Assembly: GCA_036525975.1 (NCBI GenBank)
Contig: DATCZK010000036.1
Location: 1-11,612, forward strand
Direction of reading: 5' to 3'
Source of the DNA: Quisquiliibacterium sp036525975
GTDB taxonomy: Bacteria > Pseudomonadota > Gammaproteobacteria > Burkholderiales > Burkholderiaceae_E
DNA: 11,612 nucleotides
A program made the position numbers and the translations under genes. This document shows, in pieces, positions 1 to 4,880 of this stretch. Positions within the stretch are counted from its first letter, which is position 1; every line of letters starts with the position of its first letter. The notes under the pieces were generated by a model. It saw only the letters and a program-made list of their open reading frames with translations. It was not told the origin of the DNA and ran no database searches.

Positions 1-618
1 CCGACATCGGCCGAAATTGCCGCCTACACGGGGCTGCACGCGGCCGCGCATCGCGGCGACGTTGCCACGATCCGAGGTCTCGCTGCAGCGAACCGCGCGG
101 CGCTCGAGGAGCGCGACCGCCACGGCCGCACGCCGCTGCACGTGGCGACGTTCGCGCGCCAGCGCGAGGCGGTGGCCGGGCTGATCGACGCGGGCGCCGA
201 TCACGCGGCCCTGGAGGATGACCGCTACGACGCCGTAACGATCGCAGCGGTTGCGGACGATGAGGAGACGCTGCGCGTTCTGCTCGCCAAGGGCGCGAGC
301 GCCAAGCTGGTTACCAGCCGCTACGACGGTACCGCGCTGATCGCCGCTGCCCATCTTGGGCACGACGGCGTCGTGCGCCAGTTGATTGCCGCCGGCGCGC
401 CGCTCGACCACGTCAACAACCTTCACTGGACCGCGGTGATCGAGTCGATCGTTCTCGGCAATGGCGGTGCACGCCACCAGGCGACGCTGCGCGCACTGCT
501 CGACGCTGGCGCGAGCACCCGGCTTGCCGACCGCGACGGACGCACGCCGCTGCAACTGGCGCGGGGGCGCGGGTTCACTGCAATGGTGGACATGCTCGAG
601 CGTGCAGGCGCTCGCTGA
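1..618 (+). CDS. Ankyrin-repeat protein, 5'-truncated by window edge
   Basis: The frame is open from base 1 to a TGA at 616-618, so the gene begins upstream of the window; the GTG at 142 lies inside a repeat and is not a start. The visible 205 residues are almost entirely ankyrin repeats, about six, with the expected TPLH / A..G....V..L...GA pattern. Clear units include RTPLHVA (from base 127), DGTALIAAAHLGH, a longer one beginning HWTAVIESIVLGNGG, and a final RTPLQLARGRGF. The last repeat ends three residues before the stop, so no C-terminal domain follows. Ankyrin repeats are protein-binding scaffolds; the partner cannot be read from sequence. Whether it carries a signal peptide is unknown because the N-terminus is missing. 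The DM13 gene starts 90 bases downstream on the same strand, so co-transcription is possible. The fold is sure, the role is not. Confidence 0.9.
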   Translation, partial: PTSAEIAAYTGLHAAAHRGDVATIRGLAAANRAALEERDRHGRTPLHVATFARQREAVAGLIDAGADHAALEDDRYDAVTIAAVADDEETLRVLLAKGASAKLVTSRYDGTALIAAAHLGHDGVVRQLIAAGAPLDHVNNLHWTAVIESIVLGNGGARHQATLRALLDAGASTRLADRDGRTPLQLARGRGFTAMVDMLERAGAR

Positions 619-696
619 GACCCTGCGAAGCACCGATGGCGATCGTATTCGGCCACGCCGCGAGGCTCGCGAATTCGGGCGATGCGCTGCAGCAAC

Positions 697-701
697 GAGG
701 A
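697..701 (+). promoter_or_regulatory. Ribosome binding site of the DM13 gene
   Basis: GAGGA lies 7 bases before the ATG at 709. The in-frame ATG at 682 has no comparable site and would add nine polar residues ahead of a clean hydrophobic N-terminus, so this site decides the start at 709. Confidence 0.65.
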
Positions 702-708
702 ACCTCCG

Positions 709-1176
709 ATGAAGAAACTGCTACTGCTCCTCACCCACCTGGTCGCGCTGGCCGCCGGCTTCGCGCTGGGGATCTACGCGCTTCCGATCCTGGTCGCGCC
801 GCCCGCCCCTAGCGCGCAGGAAGTCTCGAAGCTCGCGAGCGAAGCGGCGTTCAAGGGGCGATTTCGGCGCGACCTGAAGGACAGCGACGCGCTTCACTGG
901 GGCGAGGGCGAAGTCTCGGTCGGTGCGAAGGCGATCGCGCTCGCGGGCGAGATCGCGCCCGGGCCCGACTACAAGCTCTATCTCTCGCCTCGCTTCGTCG
1001 AGACCGAGGAGGACTTCAAGCGCCTCAGGCCCGAGATGGTCCGCGTAGGCGAAGTGAAGACGTTCAGCAACTTCGTCGTGCCGGTGCCGTCTTCGGTGGA
1101 CGTGGAGCGCTTCGACACGGTCGTGATCTGGTGCGAGTCGTTCTCGCAGTTCATCACGGCGGCGAAGTACCGTTAG
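709..1176 (+). CDS. Membrane-anchored DM13-domain protein
   Basis: A 155-residue protein. Residues 3-28 (KLLLLLTHLVALAAGF...) form one hydrophobic segment, either a membrane anchor or an uncleaved signal, followed by a short Pro/Ala linker. Residues about 45-155 match the DM13 domain: the YKLYLSP strand, the VGEVKTFSNFVVPVP stretch and the ending VVIWCESFSQFITAAKY, which contains the family's conserved cysteine (C142). DM13 has been proposed to be a redox or electron-transfer domain on the strength of that cysteine and its fusions with DOMON domains; biochemical proof is thin. The topology suggests the domain faces the periplasm. The start at 709 is set by GAGGA 7 bases upstream and by the signal-like N-terminus. 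A possible terminator follows at 1203-1240. The gene may share a transcript with the upstream ankyrin gene. Domain call is firm, physiological role unknown. Confidence 0.85.
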   Translation: MKKLLLLLTHLVALAAGFALGIYALPILVAPPAPSAQEVSKLASEAAFKGRFRRDLKDSDALHWGEGEVSVGAKAIALAGEIAPGPDYKLYLSPRFVETEEDFKRLRPEMVRVGEVKTFSNFVVPVPSSVDVERFDTVVIWCESFSQFITAAKYR

Positions 1177-1202
1177 CCGGCGACGGAGCCTCGGGGCGCA
1201 GC

Positions 1203-1240
1203 CTTGCAAGACCCGCGCGGGGTCGCAAGACGCGCTTTTT
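1203..1240 (+). terminator. Possible intrinsic terminator after the DM13 gene
   Basis: An interrupted hairpin: CTTGC (1203-1207) pairs with GCAAG (1225-1229), and GACCC (1210-1214) pairs with GGGTC (1220-1224), with an AA bulge and a 5-base loop. A run of five T follows at 1236-1240, but six bases separate stem and T-run, which is weaker than a standard terminator. It lies 26 bases past the DM13 stop. The T-run touches the 3' end of the opposing tRNA, so the hairpin could also serve as the tRNA's trailer structure. Confidence 0.45.
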
Positions 1241-1332
1241 GGCGGAGACGGAGGGATTCGAACCCTCGATCCAGGTTTTGCCCAGATGCTCCCTTAGCAG
1301 GGGAGTGCCTTCGACCACTCGGCCACGTCTCC
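1240..1332 (-). tRNA. serX: tRNA-Ser(GCU)
   Basis: Read on the minus strand this folds as a 93-base tRNA including an encoded CCA (1240-1242). The acceptor arms GGAGACG (1326-1332) and CGTCTCC (1244-1250) pair perfectly, with G as discriminator. The anticodon stem CTCCC/GGGAG encloses the loop CTGCTAA, giving anticodon GCU (1296-1298 on the plus strand), which reads AGC/AGU serine codons. The T-loop carries TTCGAAT. The long variable arm and G discriminator are serine-tRNA hallmarks. The anticodon excludes tRNA-Sec. The name serX is only a conventional label for this isoacceptor. It lies on the same strand as lysC further up the window. Confidence 0.97.
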
Positions 1333-1373
1333 GGGCTTCGATAACTTTCGCTCTCGATGCCGGCTCGGGGGGC

Positions 1374-1379
1374 ATTGTA
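1374..1379 (-). promoter_or_regulatory. -10 box of the tRNA-Ser promoter
   Basis: TACAAT on the minus strand (5 of 6 to consensus), followed immediately by a GC-rich discriminator (GCCCCCCG), the arrangement typical of stable-RNA promoters under stringent control. The predicted start is about 35 bases before the tRNA 5' end. No convincing -35 is visible at 16-18 bases. Confidence 0.5.
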
Positions 1380-1452
1380 CCGAATACCGCGTGGTTTCTT
1401 TCGGTCTTGGCCTTGCCGCGCGTCGGAAACCAGCCGCTGCCAACTCGGCGCG

Positions 1453-1884
1453 CTAGTTTGTACAGTCCTCGCAGCGCAGGTGCCCGGCCCGGCCGTAATC
1501 GAGGATCGCGCGATCGGCCGTGATCATGCAGGCACCGATCGCACGTGCCGTAGCGATCAACATGCGATCAGCAGGGTCGCCGGCGAAAGCCCCAGGCAAA
1601 GCCGATGACTCGACTGCGATCGCGGGTGTCAGTGCCGACACGGCAACACCGGAAACGGTGGTCGCGTTGTCCACCCACTGCGCGCATGGAATCGACAGGC
1701 TGAGTCTCCCCTTGGCAACCAGCATTCCCACTTCCCACGCCGAGATCGGAGAAACACGCAAGTTACCGCTTCGCGCCGCCGCGCGCAGCCGGCGCCTGGT
1801 GCGCGCACCGATACGCCTCTCGTCTCCCTGTACCAACCAGACCCAGACGTGGGTATCGAGCAGGTAATCAGTCGCGGTCGGCAT
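1453..1884 (-). CDS. vapC: PIN-domain toxin, VapC family
   Basis: A 143-residue single PIN domain of the usual VapC length. It begins YLLDTHVWVWL with the first catalytic acid D10, has E51 in SAWEVGML, the acidic pair D103/D106 in GDPADRMLIATA and D124 in TADRAIL. These would hold the Mg2+/Mn2+ of a ribonuclease active site. VapC toxins cleave RNA, often tRNA or rRNA, and are neutralised by the cognate antitoxin; the target here cannot be read from sequence. The ATG at 1884 overlaps the antitoxin end by 17 bases, implying translational coupling. All catalytic acids are present, so it looks active. No terminator is visible after it; about 70 bases of noncoding DNA separate it from the tRNA promoter. 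The pair is probably mobile accessory DNA. Confidence 0.92.
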   Translation of the reverse strand: MPTATDYLLDTHVWVWLVQGDERRIGARTRRRLRAAARSGNLRVSPISAWEVGMLVAKGRLSLSIPCAQWVDNATTVSGVAVSALTPAIAVESSALPGAFAGDPADRMLIATARAIGACMITADRAILDYGRAGHLRCEDCTN

Positions 1885-2098
1885 TCCAGGGTTCGCCGAT
1901 CGGGCCGATTAGATCGCCCTGGCGCAAGACCGTGCCCGCCATGCACCCGAACACGTCCACCTCCGGGGCGGGCTGCGCCGGCACCAAGCGCGCCACCGCC
2001 TTCCCGTGCTTGGTGATGACGACTTCCTCGCGCGTCTGCGCAACGCGCTCCATCAGGCCGAGGCAGTGCGTCTTGAAGTTGGTGGCGCTGATTTTCAT
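1868..2098 (-). CDS. vapB: Antitoxin, Phd/YefM (VapB-type) family
   Basis: A 76-residue protein with the Phd/YefM fold signature: start MKISATNFKTHCLGLMERVA, then EEVVITKHGKAVARLVP, together the N-terminal dimerising DNA-binding half. The C-terminal half (about 46-76, with FGCMAGTVLRQGD and EPWNAD) resembles the toxin-wrapping tail of antitoxins paired with PIN toxins. It should neutralise the downstream VapC and repress the shared promoter. The ATG at 2096-2098 is preceded by AT-rich sequence with no recognisable Shine-Dalgarno; the predicted mRNA leader is only about 17 bases. The start is nevertheless secure because the family's conserved N-terminus begins there. The last 17 bases overlap vapC. 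Confidence 0.92.
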   Translation of the reverse strand: MKISATNFKTHCLGLMERVAQTREEVVITKHGKAVARLVPAQPAPEVDVFGCMAGTVLRQGDLIGPIGEPWNADRD

Positions 2099-2103
2099 AT
2101 AAT
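2098..2103 (+). promoter_or_regulatory. Possible divergent -10 box toward the PLP-enzyme gene
   Basis: A perfect TATAAT on the plus strand. The best upstream -35 candidate is TTGAAG (2073-2078; 4 of 6), but at 19 bases spacing. The implied start near 2110 lies inside the same inverted repeat as the vapBC start. AT-rich DNA can give this by chance. Confidence 0.3.
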
Positions 2104-2124
2104 GACCATTTAATTGTGGTCATT
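2101..2124 (-). promoter_or_regulatory. Probable VapB operator: perfect inverted repeat
   Basis: AATGACCA (2101-2108) and TGGTCATT (2117-2124) are exact 8-base inverted copies separated by 8 AT-rich bases, so the arm centres are 16 bases apart, about one and a half helical turns. The repeat covers the predicted transcription start of vapBC, just before the vapB ATG, where Phd/VapB antitoxins usually bind for autoregulation. The repeat is directly seen; the operator role is inferred from position and family. Confidence 0.7.
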
Positions 2125-2150
2125 TTACTTCGATGCCCTCTCGGAGGCAA
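2122..2150 (-). promoter_or_regulatory. vapBC promoter
   Basis: On the minus strand, TTGCCT (plus positions 2145-2150; 4 of 6 to the -35 consensus) lies exactly 17 bases from TAAAAT (2122-2127; 5 of 6 to the -10 consensus). The start would fall near 2115, inside the inverted repeat. An imperfect 16-base dyad at 2134-2149 overlaps the -35 and could be a second contact site. Confidence 0.6.
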
Positions 2151-2262
2151 TACGACGTTGGACTTAGGTTCGACCGTTACGCGCCCTGGAAAGCTTTGTA
2201 CTATGCGACGAGTCGCGAAACTTCGGCATCTTTCGAACCCAACCGCAGACGAATCACTCGAC

Positions 2263-3480
2263 ATGCCTCCGAACACCACCCCGTCCATCTACGCCCGCCT
2301 CGGCGTCCCCACCGTGATCAACGCGCACACCACCGCCACGCGCCTCTCGGGCGGGATCATGCGCGCCGAGGTGGCCGAGGCGATGCGCGAGGCCACGCAG
2401 TTCACGGTGGACATGGCCACGCTCGAGTCGCGCGCCTCGGAGATCATCGCCGGGCACACCGGCGCCGAGGCCGGCTACGTCACGGCCGGCGCCGCGGCCG
2501 CGCTGCTCCTTGGCACCGCCGCCTGCGTCACCGGGCTCGACCCGTCGCGAATGAACCGCCTGCCCGACACGCGCGGGATGAAGAACGAGGTGATCGTGCC
2601 GCGCAGCCACCGCAACTTCTACGACCACGCGGTGCGCTCGGTGGGCGTGTCGCTGGTGGAGGTGGGCATCTCCGACCGCTACTCGGGCGCCGGCGTGCGC
2701 GACTGCGAAGCCTGGGAGATCGGCGCGGCGATCAACGAGAACACCGCGGCCGTGCTCTACGTGGCCAACGCCAACGCCCGCCCTTCGCTCGCCGAGGTGG
2801 TGGCGGTGGCGCACGCGCGCGGCGTGCCGGTGCTGGTGGACGCCGCCGCGCAGCTTCCGCCCGCGGCCAACCTGCGGCGGTTCGTCGCCGAAGGGGCCGA
2901 CCTGGTGTGCTTCTCGGGCGGCAAGGGCATCGGCGGCCCGCAGGCCTCGGGCATTTTGTGCGGTCGCAGGGATCTGGTGATGGCCGCCGCGCTGCAGCAC
3001 CTGGACCAGGACATCTTCTGGGAGCAGTGGAACCCGCCGCCCGCGCTCTTTGACAAGTCGCGCATCCCGGGGCTGCCGCAGCACGGCATCGGCCGGCCCG
3101 CCAAGGTGGGCAAGGAGGCGATCGTGGGGCTGCTGGTGGCGCTCGAGCACTTCGTTGCCGAGGGGGACGACACACGCATCGCGCGCTGGGGCGCGCAGAT
3201 GCAGGCGCTGCGTGCGGCACTGGAGGGTCTGCGGCACGCGCGCGTGGACCTGGTGCAGGACAGGCGCGGCGCCGCGATTCCGGTCGTGCACCTGGCGCTC
3301 GACGAGGCCGCGGCCGGCATGACCGCGCTCGACCTGGTGCGCCGGCTGCAGGACGGCGAGCCCTCGGTGCACGCGAACCCCTCGCGCACCCACGAGGGGC
3401 TGGTGCTGTTCAGCCCGGTGGCGCTCAAGCCCGGGGATGAGCGCGCGATCGCGGCGCGCGTGCGCGAGATTCTGGGCTGA
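2263..3480 (+). CDS. PLP-dependent enzyme, SelA-like / aminotransferase class V fold
   Basis: A 405-residue fold-type I PLP enzyme. It begins IYARLGVPTVINAHTTATRL, the usual N-terminus of the group related to SelA and to D-glucosaminate-6-phosphate ammonia-lyase (DgaE). Next come TGAEAGYVTAGAAAAL (phosphate-binding region), LPDTRGMKNEVIV, the cofactor-contacting aspartate D193 in VLVDAAAQ, and the Schiff-base lysine K221 in SGGKGIGGPQASG. Members are lyases, aldolases or racemases acting on amino-acid-like substrates; the substrate here is unknown. It is not a credible selenocysteine synthase: nothing selenium-related is nearby. The frame stays open back to a GTG at 2116, but those extra residues are unlike the family and overlap the vapB operator. 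ATG 2263 fits the family start although it lacks a good ribosome site; ATG 2203, with GGAAAG 9 bases before it, is the alternative. Convergent with lysC. Confidence 0.85.
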   Translation: MPPNTTPSIYARLGVPTVINAHTTATRLSGGIMRAEVAEAMREATQFTVDMATLESRASEIIAGHTGAEAGYVTAGAAAALLLGTAACVTGLDPSRMNRLPDTRGMKNEVIVPRSHRNFYDHAVRSVGVSLVEVGISDRYSGAGVRDCEAWEIGAAINENTAAVLYVANANARPSLAEVVAVAHARGVPVLVDAAAQLPPAANLRRFVAEGADLVCFSGGKGIGGPQASGILCGRRDLVMAAALQHLDQDIFWEQWNPPPALFDKSRIPGLPQHGIGRPAKVGKEAIVGLLVALEHFVAEGDDTRIARWGAQMQALRAALEGLRHARVDLVQDRRGAAIPVVHLALDEAAAGMTALDLVRRLQDGEPSVHANPSRTHEGLVLFSPVALKPGDERAIAARVREILG

Positions 3481-3544
3481 TAGAGCACGCCGGCGAATAC
3501 ACGGCGCCGCGCGGCGACCGGCGAACGCCGCCGATCACGCCGTC

Positions 3545-3563
3545 CGCGCCCGCCCCGGGCGCG
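3545..3563. other. GC-only hairpin between convergent genes
   Basis: CGCGCCCG (3545-3552) and CGGGCGCG (3556-3563) form a perfect 8-base-pair stem with a CCC loop, 10 bases past the lysC stop and within the 93-base convergent gap. No T-run follows on either strand, so it is not a standard intrinsic terminator; it could block 3' exonucleases or aid termination of both transcripts. GC-rich DNA makes such stems fairly easily. Confidence 0.35.
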
Positions 3564-3573
3564 CCCCCGGCGC

Positions 3574-4833
3574 TCAGGCCGCGGCCCCCGCCTCCAGCCC
3601 GAAGGCCTTGTGCAGCGCGCGCACCGCGAGCTCGAGGTACTTGTCGTCGATCACCACCGAGATCTTGATCTCGCTGGTGGAGATCATCTGGATGTTGATC
3701 CCCTCCTCGGAGAGCGTGCGGAACATCAGGCTCGCCAGGCCCACGTGCGACTTCATCCCGATGCCCACCACCGACACCTTCGCGATCTTGGGGTCGCCGG
3801 TGATCGCGCCCGCCTTGATCTGGTCCTTCACCTTCGCCTCGAGCACCTGCATCGCCTTCTCGTACTCGTTGCGGTGCGTGGTGAACGAGAAGTCGGTCAT
3901 CCCGGAGGTGCTCGCGTTCTGGATGATCATGTCGACGTCGACGTTGGCCTCGGCCACCGGCCCCAGGATCTGGTAGGCGATGCCCGGGCGGTCCGGGACG
4001 TTCGAGACGGTGATCTTCGCTTCGTCGCGATTGAAGGCGATGCCGGAGATGACGGCCTGTTCCATGGAGTGGTCTTCCTCGAATGTGATCAGGGTGCCCG
4101 AGACCGCTTCCTCCGCCACGGGAATGTCGGGCGGCGTGAGGCTGGAGAGCACCCGCGTCTTGACCTTGTACTTGCCGGCGAACTCCACCGAGCGGATCTG
4201 CAGCACCTTCGAGCCCAGGCTCGCCATCTCGAGCATTTCCTCGAAGGTGACCTTCTCGAGCCTGCGCGCCTCGGGAACGATGCGCGGGTCGGTGGTGTAG
4301 ACGCCGTCCACGTCGGTGAAGATCAGGCACTCCTCGGCTGCGAGCGCGGCGGCCACCGCCACCGCCGAGGTGTCCGACCCGCCGCGGCCCAGCGTCGTGA
4401 CGTTGCCCGAAGGGTCAACGCCCTGGAAGCCCGTCACGATCACGACCTTGCCGGCGTCGAGGTCGGCGCGCACCCGCGCGTCGTCGATCGAGAGGATCCG
4501 CGCCTTCGTGTAAGCCTCGTCGGTGCGCACCGCCACCTGCCAGCCCGCGTAGCTCACCGCCGGCACGCCGAGCGCCTTGAGCGCGATCGCGAGCAGCCCC
4601 ACCGAGACCTGCTCGCCGGTGGAGGCGATCACGTCGAGCTCGCGCGGGTCGGGCTGCGGCTGGATCTCCTTGGCGAGCGCGATCAGGCGATTCGTCTCGC
4701 CCGCCATCGCCGAGGGCACGACCACCATCTGGTGCCCGGCCGCGTGCCACTTGGCCACCCGGCGCGCCACGTTGCGGATGCGCTCGGTGGAGCCCATCGA
4801 GGTGCCGCCGTACTTGTGAACGATCAGGGACAT
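3574..4833 (-). CDS. lysC: Aspartate kinase
   Basis: A 419-residue monofunctional aspartokinase, the usual length. It phosphorylates L-aspartate to L-4-aspartyl phosphate, the first step toward lysine (and diaminopimelate for peptidoglycan), threonine and methionine. The catalytic amino-acid-kinase domain (1 to about 245) shows KYGGTS at 7-12, SAMAGETNRL at 41-50, STGEQVS at 71-77, GRGGSDTSA at 149-157 and TDVDGVYTTDPR at 173-184. Two C-terminal ACT domains follow (about 265-419, with VSNVPDRPGIAYQIL and VVGIGMKSHVGLASLMF), the site of feedback inhibition, usually by lysine and/or threonine. The ATG at 4833 gives the canonical start; the upstream site is weak (GGAT). It lies 42 bases after tilS and has a TATAAT of its own just upstream. 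An internal ATG at codon 257 may produce a separate regulatory subunit. No fusion to homoserine dehydrogenase. Confidence 0.97.
   Translation of the reverse strand: MSLIVHKYGGTSMGSTERIRNVARRVAKWHAAGHQMVVVPSAMAGETNRLIALAKEIQPQPDPRELDVIASTGEQVSVGLLAIALKALGVPAVSYAGWQVAVRTDEAYTKARILSIDDARVRADLDAGKVVIVTGFQGVDPSGNVTTLGRGGSDTSAVAVAAALAAEECLIFTDVDGVYTTDPRIVPEARRLEKVTFEEMLEMASLGSKVLQIRSVEFAGKYKVKTRVLSSLTPPDIPVAEEAVSGTLITFEEDHSMEQAVISGIAFNRDEAKITVSNVPDRPGIAYQILGPVAEANVDVDMIIQNASTSGMTDFSFTTHRNEYEKAMQVLEAKVKDQIKAGAITGDPKIAKVSVVGIGMKSHVGLASLMFRTLSEEGINIQMISTSEIKISVVIDDKYLELAVRALHKAFGLEAGAAA
4063..4080 (-). promoter_or_regulatory. Possible internal ribosome site and start within lysC
   Basis: ATG (4063-4065, codon 257) is preceded by GAGGAA (4075-4080) at 9 bases. 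Translation from it would give a 163-residue protein containing only the two ACT domains. It begins MEQAVISGIA, close to the known beta-subunit start (MEEAVLTGVA, from memory) of the Corynebacterium enzyme. In-frame beta subunits are established for some Gram-positive aspartokinases; for this lineage it is inference. Confidence 0.35.
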
Positions 4834-4874
4834 GGTGCGGATCCGCCCGCTCGGGAGCCTCGGGAAAGGCTGGA

Positions 4875-4880
4875 ATTATA
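4875..4880 (-). promoter_or_regulatory. -10 box of a possible lysC promoter
   Basis: A perfect TATAAT on the minus strand overlapping the TAA stop of tilS. The transcript would start near 4868 with a leader of about 35 bases. No recognisable -35 is seen at 16-18 bases, so it may be weak, activator-dependent or fortuitous. The surrounding DNA is GC-rich, which makes a chance perfect match less likely but not negligible. Confidence 0.4.

Noticed and set aside
659..671. CGCGAG-G-CTCGCG near-palindrome between the ankyrin and DM13 genes, as a terminator or operator
   Set aside because: The loop would be one base, no T-run follows, and short GC palindromes are common at this base composition.
1240..1332. 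tRNA-Ser as an integration site for a genomic island
   Set aside because: Islands normally lie beyond the tRNA 3' end with a repeated 3' segment. Here the 3' side holds the DM13 gene, no integrase is present, and no second copy of the tRNA 3' end was seen in the window.
2205..2216. GCGAC-GA-GTCGC palindrome before the PLP gene as an operator
   Set aside because: The arms are only five bases with no matching site nearby, and no regulator of the PLP gene is evident; not distinguishable from chance.
2263..3480. A selenocysteine synthase (SelA) with the nearby tRNA as tRNA-Sec
   Set aside because: The tRNA anticodon is GCU, not UCA, and its 93-base form is an ordinary serine tRNA. No selB or selD is present, and the protein resembles the wider SelA-like enzyme group more than SelA itself.
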